A stretch of 64,000 bases of DNA from Magnetofaba australis IT-1. GTDB taxonomy: Bacteria; Pseudomonadota; Magnetococcia; Magnetococcales; Magnetococcaceae. Made by a program: the position numbers and the translations under genes. The notes below the pieces were generated by a model. The model made no database searches, was not told the DNA's origin, and saw only the letters and a program-made list of their open reading frames with translations. Positions 16,142 to 25,310 of this stretch are shown here, one piece after another. The stretch's first letter is position 1. Each line of letters opens with the position of its first letter. The stretch covers positions 248,001 to 312,000 of the forward strand of contig NZ_LVJN01000019.1 of NCBI RefSeq assembly GCF_002109495.1. The letters run 5' to 3'.

Positions 16142-18835
16142 CTACAGCGCGCCGCCCAGGATGAAGGCCCCGTAAGCCGACGGCGGATGGCCCGCCGCTT
16201 TCACCGCCTGCACGGCGGCCAGCCACGAGGCCCCCAGAGCCTCCCCAGCCAAGCGGCGTTGATGGAAAGTCTGCATGAACAGCGCCGTGGCCTGATCCTC
16301 CACCGTCCACAAGGAACTGAGCAAAGCGCGGGTTCCGCCCAGGTAGAAACTGCGCGCCAGCCCCAGCAGATCCTCCCCGGCGGCGATGCGGCCCAAGCCG
16401 GTTTCACACGCCGATAGCGCGACGATGCGCGCTTTGAGCGGATTTGCATAGAGGTCGGCTGCGCTGAGTGGGTCGGCCTGTTTGCCGTCGCTGAGGATTA
16501 GGGCCGACTCCAATGGCGCGGCGCTGTCAAACAGCGCGTGGGTGGCCAGATGCAGCGTCTCCACGCCGGATTGCAGTTTGGCGCGCAGGGCCGCTTCGGT
16601 GGCGGCGGGGCCGATCAGCGGCGCGCTGTGGTAGAGTTCGCCCAATTGACCCGCCTCGCGTCGGGCGCCGGGCAGGGGGGTGAGCAGACCGCCGAACTCC
16701 GGGTCGCCGACAATGGCGGCGGCGCCGGTTGCGGTGGGGGATTCCGTCGTGCGGACGATCCAGCCGCCGGTGGGCAGAACGGCCACGGGGAAGGCGACAT
16801 CCAGCGCCCCCCACGGCAGAAAGTGCGCCACCCCGCTGGGAACCGCCAGCAGCCCCTCGGGCGCTTGCCACGCCGCCAGATTTAGCCCCTGCGCAATCAA
16901 CCTCAGCGCTTGTTCCTCACGCCACATGGGGTCGTCATCATCGGCGTCGACGCCCAACGCGTCGGCTTGATCCTCGTAGCCGCTCTCATCCATCAGCCGC
17001 GCTGTATTGAACAGCGCCAGGGCCGCTTGGGTCTGATCGGCGGTGAGCGCGGCCTGCTGCAGCGTGACCTCCTGCGGGGTGATCCACAGCCACGCCAGCG
17101 GCTCGGCCTCCGCCGTGGGCAGGAAGTAGGCCATGGCCTGTCCCGCGTGCAGGCGGGACTGCACATCCGCCAGGGAGCTGGTGGAGACGCCAAACGCCTG
17201 CGCCAACTCCGGGTCTGCGGCGCTGAGTTTGTCCAGCCATTGGCGGCGCTCGGCCAGCAGCGCGGCCTCATCGCCGCTTTGCGCATCGGCCAGCATGCTG
17301 AAGCGCGCCCGGCGCAGTTGGCGGATCTCGCCATCCAGGCGGCGAATCTGCGTGGTGATGGCAGACTGCCGACCGCTGGCCACGCTGCGTTGCGCCAGCA
17401 TATCCACAAACGCCCGCGCGCGGCTGCGCTCCACATCATCGAACAGGGCGGCGTAGTCTCCCTTGTCGCGGTCGATGGCGATGAGCAGGCGGGTGATCTC
17501 CTCCTTGCCGCCGCCGAAGCGGATCTTGTCCTCATCTGCAGTCATGCCGCCGGAGATCTCCTCCACCACGCTCTGCGCCCGGCGCGCCGCCGCTTCGGCG
17601 TCGGCTTTGCGGCCGTCGCGCCACAGCGCCCAGCCGCGCAGGGACTCGATGCGCCACACGTAGTCGCGCAACTGCGCCTGTTCCGCCAGAACTACCGCCT
17701 CCTGCGCCGCCGCCACCGCCGCCGCATAGCGTTTGCCCGCCAGCAACCCCTTGGCGGTGAGCATCTGCGTCAGCGCCGGGCCGGGTTGATAGTGAATGGC
17801 GGCGAAATAGGCGCGTGCGCGCTCATACAGGGGCGCAACCGCGCTCGGCTCTGCGCCGCTGGCCAGACGGCAGGTCGCCAGCAGCGCCAGGGCGTTGGCG
17901 CGACCATAGAACGCCTCAGGGAAGGGTTTGATGAACATGCCGTAGAGGCCGTGGGAGAACACATGGAAGGCGTCGTTGGCCAACTCCGCCGCCGCCTCCA
18001 GCCACGGGATGGCGGTGTCGTAGCGGCCCTGCAGCATGTCGCTGGCCCCCACCACCGTCAGGGCGCGCTGCTGCGCCTCGGTGAGATTGACCAAAGGCGA
18101 CATGTTGGCCGGGGGGCCGCCATAGCTCACCGGCAGGCTCCAGGTTCCAATGCTCTGCGCCACCTGCACGGCGTCGGCGATGGCGCCGTCCAGATCCCCC
18201 GCCCACATCTTCAACTCCGCGCGCAGCGCGCGGCTGCCCGCGTTGGTTCCGGTGTGGGCGATCTCCAGTTTGGCCAACTCGTCCAGCAGCGCTTCGGCCT
18301 GGGGAATCTCGCCCTGAGCCATGTGCAGTCGGATGGACAGATGCGTCGCGCGCCACACCATGGCGTTGGGGGAGGCCGCTGTGTGGCGAATTTTCTCGAG
18401 GATGCGCAGCGCCTCCTGTGGCCGTCCGGCGTAGTGGGCGCGGCTCGCCTGCTCCCATTGGGGGGTGATGGTAAAACCATGGATATGCTGCTCACCGGCC
18501 TTTTGGATGCGCGCTTTATCCAGCGGTGGCGGCACATAGGGCAAATTGTGAAAGGCGTAGGCTGGGGGCGTCAGGGCGGCAGGCGCAGACTGGTTGCGGG
18601 CGGGTTTGCTCTGCGCCAGGGCCAAGCCCCGCTGCAGTCGGGCGATGGCGCGGCTGGCGGCGCCTTCGTTGGCGGCGGCGTTGGCCCGTTGCAGGGTTTG
18701 CGCAACGCTGGTGGCGGGTTGGGCGTCGGGCAGCACCGCCACCGGCGGCAGCGTCACCGGCGCGGCGCAGCCGCTCAACAGGATCAACCCCGCCAGCACG
18801 ATTCCCCGCCGTTTGCTTGCACAATTCACGCTCAT
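16142..18835 (-). CDS. CHAT-domain protease-like lipoprotein with TPR-type repeats
   Basis: The protein is 897 residues. The N-terminal signal GIVLAGLILLSGCAA carries a lipobox (LLSGC), so the protein is probably anchored to a membrane on the periplasmic side. Residues 50-520 are alpha-helical, TPR-like pairs. The C-terminus (about 600-897) is a CHAT domain with both catalytic positions visible: His about 766 in HLATHALFD and Cys about 810 in LSACETGLG. CHAT is the caspase-like protease fold shared with separase. TPR-CHAT proteins are known as proteases in several defence systems, but a lipoprotein form acting in the envelope is a different setting, and no partner gene is adjacent. It is divergent from the mscS-type gene. 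Confidence 0.85.
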   Translation of the reverse strand: MSVNCASKRRGIVLAGLILLSGCAAPVTLPPVAVLPDAQPATSVAQTLQRANAAANEGAASRAIARLQRGLALAQSKPARNQSAPAALTPPAYAFHNLPYVPPPLDKARIQKAGEQHIHGFTITPQWEQASRAHYAGRPQEALRILEKIRHTAASPNAMVWRATHLSIRLHMAQGEIPQAEALLDELAKLEIAHTGTNAGSRALRAELKMWAGDLDGAIADAVQVAQSIGTWSLPVSYGGPPANMSPLVNLTEAQQRALTVVGASDMLQGRYDTAIPWLEAAAELANDAFHVFSHGLYGMFIKPFPEAFYGRANALALLATCRLASGAEPSAVAPLYERARAYFAAIHYQPGPALTQMLTAKGLLAGKRYAAAVAAAQEAVVLAEQAQLRDYVWRIESLRGWALWRDGRKADAEAAARRAQSVVEEISGGMTADEDKIRFGGGKEEITRLLIAIDRDKGDYAALFDDVERSRARAFVDMLAQRSVASGRQSAITTQIRRLDGEIRQLRRARFSMLADAQSGDEAALLAERRQWLDKLSAADPELAQAFGVSTSSLADVQSRLHAGQAMAYFLPTAEAEPLAWLWITPQEVTLQQAALTADQTQAALALFNTARLMDESGYEDQADALGVDADDDDPMWREEQALRLIAQGLNLAAWQAPEGLLAVPSGVAHFLPWGALDVAFPVAVLPTGGWIVRTTESPTATGAAAIVGDPEFGGLLTPLPGARREAGQLGELYHSAPLIGPAATEAALRAKLQSGVETLHLATHALFDSAAPLESALILSDGKQADPLSAADLYANPLKARIVALSACETGLGRIAAGEDLLGLARSFYLGGTRALLSSLWTVEDQATALFMQTFHQRRLAGEALGASWLAAVQAVKAAGHPPSAYGAFILGGAL

Positions 18836-19148
18836 GCGCCTGCTCCTTCGCGTCTGGCGCGCGGGCGCCAGCCCATTGGAATTGTTTATGACCTTTTCAG
18901 CATAACCAACTGCGCGTCGGCGGGGCAGGGGCGGCGCGCTTTTTTTGCGCGCTGATGGCGCGCCACGGCCATTCGCTTTATGCGTGCTGTTGTGCGCGAA
19001 AATCCATTGGGGCGACGCCTCTATTCATGGCATTTTATTTTCGGTTTGGGGCTCGGTTTTGGCCCGTTTCTGAATGCGACCCTTCAGGCAGCTATTTCTG
19101 CGCCATTTGGAGGGGCGTCTGCCGCTCTTATTACTGGATAAAATTCAC
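18836..19148. other. Intergenic region between divergent CHAT and MscS genes
   Basis: This 313-bp stretch must hold both promoters. The only structure I see is GCGCGC-(T)7-GCGCGC at about 18936-18954. No operator or RNA gene was recognised. Confidence 0.4.
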
Positions 19149-21368
19149 ATGATTCGATTGTCCCGCCTGTGGTTGAGCCTGTTGGTTTTGGCTCTGTCGA
19201 TCCCGCTCGCCGCCATTGCCGCAGCGGAGCCGCCTCCGCCGGGGAAGAACAGCGCGGCGGCCTCCGATGCGGCGGCGGTCAAGCCGTTGATGGATCTGAG
19301 CAGCCCGCAACAGACCATGCGCAGCTTCCTGGTGGCGATCCAGGACGCCGACAGCAATCTGCCACAACGCATCAATGACGCCCTGCTCTGCCTGGATCTG
19401 ACCCGTCTGAAAGGGGACGAAGAGGAGAAGATTCAGGAGCGCGCGCGGGGCTTGGCGCGGCGTCTGGCGGTGGTGATCGACAAAGTCGGCGTCAATCTGG
19501 CCGATATCCCCGACGTGGGCCCCAAGCGGCTGTGGTACTTCTATCACCCGGAGAAGCGGCCTGAGTGGTCGACCCGCCCGGAGATCGCTCTGTACAAGAG
19601 TTCGGAGGCCGATGGTTGGCTGTTTACCGCGCGCACCCTGACCTCGGTGCCACAGCTGGAGGAGCTGATCGAGGAGCAGGAGAAGGATCGCCCTCAGGCG
19701 CAGGCCGGAGTGGCGGCCTCCCGCGCCACGCCGCGGGCGACCATGGCCACCTTCCTGGAAGCGATGGGCGGCGATAACGCCGATCTGGCCACCGCCATTC
19801 AAACCCTGGAGCCCACCGGGCAGGATCCCATGGTGTGGAAGGCGGTGGCGGAGCGGCGCGCTGTTGAGCTGATGAACGTGATGAACAAGATTCGTCGCGT
19901 GGTTTTGAGCGAGATCCCCGATACCCCCGAGGGCGAGCCCTACGTCTGGTACAACAGCGAAGAGGGCAATATCGTCGTCGAGCGCATCGAGCAGGGCAAA
20001 CACAAAGGCGAGTGGCGCTTTAATCAGAAAACCATAGACGCCATCGGCGAACTCTACGAGCACTTTGCCGATCGCCCCATCATTGAGGAGCTGCGCCTGC
20101 AGGGGGTGGATGAGACCCTGACCTGGGAGATGCGCCTGGAGCGGCGCATGCCCCAGTGGATGAAGAAGAAGTACGCCCTGTTGATCGGCTGGCAGTGGGT
20201 GGCGCTGGGTCTGTTGCTGGTTGTCAGCGGCCTGCTGCGCATCATCCTGCCGTGGCTGTTCCGCCTGCTGCTGGGGCCCTATCTGCGCCGCCGCATCCAG
20301 GCCGACAAAGTGACCCTGCGACAGGCGTTCGGCTCCACCGGCTATCTGACCGTGTTCCTGCTGTGGTTTTTGGCCCTGCGCTATCTGCAACTGCCCGACG
20401 AGTATGTCTCGGTCCTGCTGCCGGTTCTCAAGTTTTTGATCTCGCTGAGCATCGTCCTGACCGGCTATCGCATCGTCGATGTGCTGGGCCAGCAGTTGAT
20501 CGCCAACAACAACTTCCGCCTGACCCGCTTCGATGAGCTGCTGGTGCCCATGTTGCGCAAGATGCTCAGGATGTTCGTCATCCTGATCGTGGTCTTGTTT
20601 ATTCTGGAGTTCTGGTTCAATCAGCCGCCCTCCACCATCATCGGCGCCTTGGGCATCGGTGGTGTGGCCTTGGCCTTGGCGGCGCAGAACACCCTGGGCA
20701 ACTTCTTCGGTTCGCTCACGGTGATCGCCGACCGCCCCTTCGGCATCGGCGACTGGATCGTCATCGGCAACGTGGAGGGCACGGTGGAGCATGTGGGGTT
20801 CCGCTCCACCCGTGTGCGCACCTTCTACAACTCCCTGATCACCATCCCCAACAGTCGCCTGGTGGACACCCATGTGGACAACCTGGGCGAGCGGCGTTAC
20901 CGGCGCGCCAAAACCGTGCTGTCGGTCACCTATGATACGCCGCCGGATAAGATCGACGCCTTTTGCGAAGGGGTGCGCGAATTGATTCGCCTGCACCCCT
21001 ATACGCGCAAGGACTACTACCACGTCTATCTCAACCAGTTCAGCGCCTCGTCGCTGGATATTCTGCTGTATATGTTCTTCGACGCGCCGGACTGGAGCAC
21101 GGAGCTGCGCGAGCGGCACAATCTGTTTTTGGACATCATTCGTCTGGCCCATCGGCTGGGGGTGAGCTTCGCCTTCCCCACCCAGACGCTGCACATCCAG
21201 CGTGACGCCAAGTCCGAGGCACAGCCCGACCCGTTTGTGAACCGCGAGGAGACGCCGGAGTGGGTGGCGGTGAACGAGGCGGCGGAGCTGTTCCAGTCGA
21301 TCCGCCCCCACACCGCCGCGCCGCCGCCGCCGGTGACCATTCCCACCCGGCCGCGCTCCAAACGCTGA
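19149..21368 (+). CDS. MscS-family mechanosensitive channel with large periplasmic N-terminus
   Basis: The protein is about 739 residues from ATG 19149, chosen because it opens the signal peptide (IRLSRLWLSLLVLALSIPLAAIA); an upstream start at 19074 would bury it. A periplasmic region of roughly 330 residues is followed by membrane helices from about 365 onward. The MscS core is clear: pore helix GIGGVALALAAQNTLGNFFG, then DRPFGIGDWIVIGNVEGTVEHVGFRSTRVR and TIPNSRLVD of the beta domain. The C-terminal cytoplasmic domain runs to a Pro-rich tail. Likely role: release of solutes under hypo-osmotic stress. The large N-terminus resembles MscK/YbdG-type enlarged members rather than short MscS. Confidence 0.92.
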   Translation: MIRLSRLWLSLLVLALSIPLAAIAAAEPPPPGKNSAAASDAAAVKPLMDLSSPQQTMRSFLVAIQDADSNLPQRINDALLCLDLTRLKGDEEEKIQERARGLARRLAVVIDKVGVNLADIPDVGPKRLWYFYHPEKRPEWSTRPEIALYKSSEADGWLFTARTLTSVPQLEELIEEQEKDRPQAQAGVAASRATPRATMATFLEAMGGDNADLATAIQTLEPTGQDPMVWKAVAERRAVELMNVMNKIRRVVLSEIPDTPEGEPYVWYNSEEGNIVVERIEQGKHKGEWRFNQKTIDAIGELYEHFADRPIIEELRLQGVDETLTWEMRLERRMPQWMKKKYALLIGWQWVALGLLLVVSGLLRIILPWLFRLLLGPYLRRRIQADKVTLRQAFGSTGYLTVFLLWFLALRYLQLPDEYVSVLLPVLKFLISLSIVLTGYRIVDVLGQQLIANNNFRLTRFDELLVPMLRKMLRMFVILIVVLFILEFWFNQPPSTIIGALGIGGVALALAAQNTLGNFFGSLTVIADRPFGIGDWIVIGNVEGTVEHVGFRSTRVRTFYNSLITIPNSRLVDTHVDNLGERRYRRAKTVLSVTYDTPPDKIDAFCEGVRELIRLHPYTRKDYYHVYLNQFSASSLDILLYMFFDAPDWSTELRERHNLFLDIIRLAHRLGVSFAFPTQTLHIQRDAKSEAQPDPFVNREETPEWVAVNEAAELFQSIRPHTAAPPPPVTIPTRPRSKR

Positions 21369-21373
21369 CGCCG

Positions 21374-21413
21374 CCGGACGCGCGTTGGCGCGTCTGGCGC
21401 CGCGTTACTTTTT
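21374..21413 (+). terminator. Terminator-like hairpin between mscS-type and HIT genes
   Basis: The stem CCGGACGCGC (21374-21383) / GCGCGTCTGG (21388-21397) has a GTTG loop and lies just after the stop at 21368; a short T-run (21409-21413) follows some bases later. It lies between convergent genes, so it may serve both directions. Confidence 0.45.
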
Positions 21414-21815
21414 CGGCTGCGGGTAGTGGCCTTTGCCGTGGATGACGTGGCGCACGCCGCCCTGGGGGTTGGGGTGGTCGCCGAAGCGGCGCGGGATCAG
21501 GTGCACGTGGACGTGGAAGATGCTCTGCCCAGCGGCCTTGCCCACATTAATGCCCACGTTGAAGCCGTCGATGGTGGGATCCTTCTGCAGCAGCTCGGCG
21601 CGGCGCTGCTGTAGGAGTTCGTTGATGGCCAGCAGCTCCTCGGGGGTGAGTTCGAAGAAGTCGCCCACATGGCGCTGCGGCAGGGCCAGGCAGTGGCCTT
21701 CGCTCACGGCGTTGGAGTCGGCCCATAGCATGGCCAGTTCGTTCTCGGCGATGAGCCAGTCGGCCTTCTTCTCCGGGCGGCAGAAGAGGCAGGGGTTGTT
21801 GGGATCGTTGGACAT
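21405..21815 (-). CDS. HIT-family nucleotide hydrolase/transferase-like protein
   Basis: The protein is 136 residues. ATG 21815 was chosen because it is preceded by AGAAGGAG and starts the family (SNDPNNPCLFC). Motifs are the zinc-type CLFC near residue 9, GFNVGINVGKAAGQS (84-98) and the histidine triad HVHVHLIP (101-108). HIT proteins hydrolyse dinucleoside polyphosphates or nucleotidyl adducts; the substrate here is unknown. A closely similar HIT domain, fused to an HNH module, occurs at the right edge of the window, which suggests paralogy. Confidence 0.9.
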   Translation of the reverse strand: MSNDPNNPCLFCRPEKKADWLIAENELAMLWADSNAVSEGHCLALPQRHVGDFFELTPEELLAINELLQQRRAELLQKDPTIDGFNVGINVGKAAGQSIFHVHVHLIPRRFGDHPNPQGGVRHVIHGKGHYPQPKK

Positions 21816-21906
21816 GGGGGCTCCTTCTGGCAGAGGTGATCGGCGGCGGCTTGGCGCGAATCGGCGTAGATTGCTGCGTCTGCGGCGCCGCGCTTTCATT
21901 CGGGAA

Positions 21907-22128
21907 TATAGCCAATCAAAACCAAAATCAGACAAGGAACAAGCTTCATTCAGATGAGGAAGCAAAACTAACGAGGGTCCAGGGAAATCATTTCCCTGGT
22001 GGGTCCAGGGCAACGCCCTGGCGGGTCGAGGGCGGAGCCCTCGTGGGGTCTGGGGCAACGCCCCAGCCTCTTGAAGCGCCCCAACGCCTTTGCCTCTTTG
22101 TCAGATTTTGATTTTGACCGGTTATATT
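21907..22128 (+). repeat. MITE-like element, copy R8, with four tandem hairpins
   Basis: This is the clearest copy: 222 bp bounded by 28-bp inverted ends (21907-21934 and 22101-22128; 23 of 28 match) that start TATAGCC and TATAACC. Inside are four hairpins at 21979-21999, 22005-22021, 22027-22043 and 22050-22066, spaced 22-26 bp and separated by GGGT-type linkers. It has no head motif. A TA duplication at the ends would fit a Tc1/IS630-like transposition mechanism. Confidence 0.8.
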
Positions 22129-22231
22129 ATTGCGAGTGTTGTATCAAATCTGCATCGCAGGCTCTATGTCTGATGCGGGCGTCGTTTTCGCTGATGCTCT
22201 GGCCAGACGCCCCAGCGCGAAAGAGGAGACC

Positions 22232-22726
22232 ATGGCGCAGGATAAAAAATCCGATGAAGAGGCGATCCAACGGGAGCTCTCGGCCAACCAGAAGTTCAGC
22301 CTGAATGCCGCCATTGGGCGGCAGGCGGGGGGCCTGATGAAGGGGGCCTCTCCGGTGCCGCGCGCGGTGCAGGCGGCGACGGAGATCGACCACTTTGTAG
22401 AGCATCACCTGACCGATTCGTCCGGCGCGCTCACGGCGCTGCTGCGTCGCCGCGTCAAGGAGAGCGCTGCCCTGCTGCACCGTTTTGAGTCGCAACCGCT
22501 GCGCGCTCTGGAGGCGATCATCCAGACCATTCTGGCCGACGAGAGCGCGTTGCAGGAGTTCGTGCGGCAGGTGGATGTCTACTGGGGGCAACGCTATCAC
22601 GAGCGGCCCCATTTTCAGCAGCCCGATCAGCCCGCCCACCCGGAGGATGAGTATACCCACGCCTCGGTGCGCAGAGACCTCTCCACATTGTTGGCAAAGA
22701 TTGGCGAGGCCCCATCCTCTGGCTGA
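22232..22726 (+). CDS. Hypothetical cytoplasmic protein
   Basis: The protein is 164 residues. ATG 22232 follows AAGAGGAG with good spacing; upstream in-frame starts lie in repeat DNA. Mostly helical and charged, with no signal peptide or membrane segment. It contains two long amphipathic helices (LTALLRRRVKESAALLHRFE and LRALEAIIQTILADESALQEFVRQ). I do not recognise a family. It ends 7 bases from the convergent serine hydrolase gene. Confidence 0.6.
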   Translation: MAQDKKSDEEAIQRELSANQKFSLNAAIGRQAGGLMKGASPVPRAVQAATEIDHFVEHHLTDSSGALTALLRRRVKESAALLHRFESQPLRALEAIIQTILADESALQEFVRQVDVYWGQRYHERPHFQQPDQPAHPEDEYTHASVRRDLSTLLAKIGEAPSSG

Positions 22727-22733
22727 CGGCAGG

Positions 22734-23837
22734 TCACAGCGCGCGCGCCACTTTCCACATCAAGCGGTCCAGTTTTGAGGCCATCTCCCGCTTCTGCTCG
22801 GTGAGGCGTGAGTTGGTGATGGCGGCAAAGCAATCGCCATTGGCGATGCGCGCCATGAAGGAGGTCGTCCCAGGCAGTGAGCCGGAGTGCCACCAGTTGT
22901 TGTGCTTGTTCACCCGCCAGCCGCGGGCGTAGTTCCGGCTCACAGGGTTGGGCGTGGTCATCGCTTGAATCGATTGCGCCGACAGCAGGTCCGGCGGCGT
23001 GGGAAATCCATCCACATGATTCAAAAAGCGAATCAGGTCCGTGGGCGAGGCGACCCAGCCGCCATGGGCGTCCATGCGGCGCACATTCATTGCATAGGGG
23101 GAGAACTCCCCGGCGCCGGTGTAGTATTTGGCTTCGCCGGGTAGGCGCTCAGTCTCGGTGTTGCCGCTGATCTCCAGCGAGTAGGCGCCGATGGGACCAA
23201 AGAAGCGCTCTTTCACATAGTGATCGTAGGGAGCGCTGGTGATCGCTTCAATGACGCGCCCCAGCACGCAGAAGCCAAAGTTCGAATAGGCGTATTGCGC
23301 GCCGGGGTCGGCGTCCAATGCTCGGGTCTTGAGGGTATGGCGAATCAACTCTTGAGTCGAAAGCGCCTTGTTGCGGAACATCGGGTCCTTGGACCGGTTG
23401 GACCAACCGCCGCAGGTGTGGGTGAGCAGATGGTCGACGGTGATGCGCTCCACCCGGGGATCTTCAAAAGAGCGGTATTGGGGGAGTAGACCGTTGGCGC
23501 CGAAGACGCGGTCGTGCTGGCCGAGACGGCCCGCCTGAATCAGCGAGAAGATTGCCGCCGAGGTGAAGGGTTTGGAGACGCTGGCGATGCGCATGCGGTG
23601 GTGCGGCTGCATGGGGATTTGCGCCTCCCTGTCCGCGTGACCGAAGCCTTGGGCGAAGATCAGCTCAGACTTGCGCGAAATCGCCATGGCCACGCCAACC
23701 ACCGAGAATTCACGCCGATACGCCTCCACATATTGCGCGATTTTGGCGCTGCGGCTAGCAGCGATGGCAGGCGTTGGCGTGATGACGGGCAGGGCGGCCA
23801 ACGAGGCGGTGGAAGCGAGAAATTGACGTCTGTTCAT
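22734..23837 (-). CDS. Periplasmic serine hydrolase, class C beta-lactamase/penicillin-binding family
   Basis: The protein is 367 residues from ATG 23837 (an upstream start at 23882 lies outside the signal). The N-terminus NRRQFLASTASLAALPVIT has a twin-arginine-like motif and an alanine-rich cleavage zone. The catalytic motifs of the family are visible: SVSK at 86-89, YSN at 184-186 and HSGSLPG near 320 in the place of the KTG/HxG box. Likely an esterase or D-aminopeptidase-like hydrolase rather than a true beta-lactamase, but this cannot be decided. It stands alone, upstream of the IS110 copy 2. Confidence 0.87.
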   Translation of the reverse strand: MNRRQFLASTASLAALPVITPTPAIAASRSAKIAQYVEAYRREFSVVGVAMAISRKSELIFAQGFGHADREAQIPMQPHHRMRIASVSKPFTSAAIFSLIQAGRLGQHDRVFGANGLLPQYRSFEDPRVERITVDHLLTHTCGGWSNRSKDPMFRNKALSTQELIRHTLKTRALDADPGAQYAYSNFGFCVLGRVIEAITSAPYDHYVKERFFGPIGAYSLEISGNTETERLPGEAKYYTGAGEFSPYAMNVRRMDAHGGWVASPTDLIRFLNHVDGFPTPPDLLSAQSIQAMTTPNPVSRNYARGWRVNKHNNWWHSGSLPGTTSFMARIANGDCFAAITNSRLTEQKREMASKLDRLMWKVARAL

Positions 23838-23965
23838 GCTGCAGGACGGTCCTTTGAGACAGGGGAAGACAAAATCGCACATTTCATTGACGGGAACATG
23901 GAAGATATCGAGGGCTCTGCCCTCGAGCTCCTAAGATCAACAGCCACACCGTGGGCGCTGCCCAT

Positions 23966-24266
23966 GTATGGTCCGCTCCGCCACGGCAAGAGAAAATGTC
24001 CACTGATGTGTGAGGCTTAGTCGCGCCCATGTATCCGGCCTGTTGATGAGGGGCTTGTCGCCCTCTGGCCCTGATGGAATTTGCGCGTGGCCCTCCTCAA
24101 CACACCCTCGGCCTCTATGGGCCCTTGGGCGAAACAGGTTCTTGACCACGCAGGGCTATGCCGTTTCACGCCATCAATCTCGACTCTCTCTCGCAACCTG
24201 GCTGGTGGGATCTCTTTCTCTTTCCTTATCGGCCTGTTTTTCTTTTAGAGTTGTATTGCGCTCTCT
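23966..24266 (-). ncRNA. Candidate guide (bridge/seek) RNA region of IS110 copy 2
   Basis: Identical to the noncoding 3' region of copy 1. The internal GCCCATGTAT (about 24025-24034) repeats the junction sequence at about 23960-23969. See copy 1 for reasoning. The antisense strand has a 93-codon frame, but it reads through repetitive composition and is not taken as a gene. Confidence 0.5.
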
Positions 24267-25310
24267 CTACACAGCGGCGCTGGCCCCATAGGCCTCCTGC
24301 TTCACCAGCATCGCCCACGCGCTGCGCGCCATGCGGTTGGCCAGCGCCACCACCGCTTTATTCGCGCCGCGGCGTTCCGACACCGACACCACCCATTGGC
24401 TGCGGCGATCCGGCTTGTTTTCACACACGCGCAAAGCCGCCCGCGCCCCATGAATCAACAGGGTGCGAAGATAACCGTTTCCCCGCTTGCTGATCCCCGT
24501 CAGCCACGCCTTGCCCCCTGTGGAGTGCTGATTTGGAACCAACCCTATCCATGCCGACAGCTCCCGGCCATTCTTAAACGCCCGCACATCCCCCACCGAC
24601 GCCAACAGCGCCGTCGCCGTGATCGGTCCCACTCCCGGGATCGTCATCAGCAATCGACACTGCGGCTCCGCCTTGGCCAGCGCCTCAATCTCACGCTCAT
24701 ATTTGCCGATGCGCTCATCCAAATGCGCCAGCTCATCGCGCTCATCCTCCAGAATTACGCGAAAATTGGCGCTCATTTCCGAGCTCTCATCACTCAAAAT
24801 CAGCACAATCGCCCGCCGCGCCTGCTTGATGCTCTTGGGAAAGACAATCCCATACTCGGCAAGCAGTCCGCGAATCTGGTTCACCAACGCCGTGCGGTTC
24901 TTCACCGCCAGACTGCGCACCCGATGCAACGCTAGAATTTCTTGCTGGGCAACGCTTTTGATCCCCACAAAACGCATATTCGGACGCTGTACCGCTTCAC
25001 ATATCGCCTCAGCGTCCACGCTGTCGTTCTTGTGCCGCTTCACGTAGGGCTTCACATATTGCGGCGCCATCAAACGCACTTCATGCCCATATCCCTGAAA
25101 TTTCCGCGCCCAGTGATGCGCGCCGCTACTGGCTTCCATCCCCACCAGGCACGGCGGCAGTTGCGCCATGAACTCCAGTAACTTATCTCGTTTCAAGCGC
25201 TGTTTCAGAACGCTCTTGCCGCGCGCATCGACGCCATGCAACTGAAACACGCTCTTGCCCAGATCAATCCCCAGTACCCGTACCTGTCCGTTTTCGATAT
25301 GATTGCTCAT
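24267..25310 (-). CDS. IS110-family transposase (DEDD recombinase), intact
   Basis: The protein is 347 residues. The N-terminal RuvC-like domain has the acidic set D16 (GIDLGKS), E59 (GMEAS) and D96/D99 (KNDSVDAEA). A coiled-coil segment (about 175-215) leads to the Tnp_20-type domain with IPGVGPITATALL and the serine motif QHSTGGKAWLTGISKRG (S263 as predicted nucleophile). The length is normal for the family. Function: RNA-guided insertion and excision through a circular intermediate, as known for IS110 members. The start codon overlaps a third copy of the terminal repeat sequence, so circularisation or protein binding could affect expression. Confidence 0.93.
   Translation of the reverse strand: MSNHIENGQVRVLGIDLGKSVFQLHGVDARGKSVLKQRLKRDKLLEFMAQLPPCLVGMEASSGAHHWARKFQGYGHEVRLMAPQYVKPYVKRHKNDSVDAEAICEAVQRPNMRFVGIKSVAQQEILALHRVRSLAVKNRTALVNQIRGLLAEYGIVFPKSIKQARRAIVLILSDESSEMSANFRVILEDERDELAHLDERIGKYEREIEALAKAEPQCRLLMTIPGVGPITATALLASVGDVRAFKNGRELSAWIGLVPNQHSTGGKAWLTGISKRGNGYLRTLLIHGARAALRVCENKPDRRSQWVVSVSERRGANKAVVALANRMARSAWAMLVKQEAYGASAAV

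Noticed and set aside
16910-18955. Long + strand reading frame of 681 codons
   Set aside because: Antisense shadow of the CHAT lipoprotein gene.
19131-21311. Long - strand reading frame of 726 codons
   Set aside because: Antisense to the MscS gene, whose motifs are unambiguous; low-complexity composition (Gln, Arg, His).
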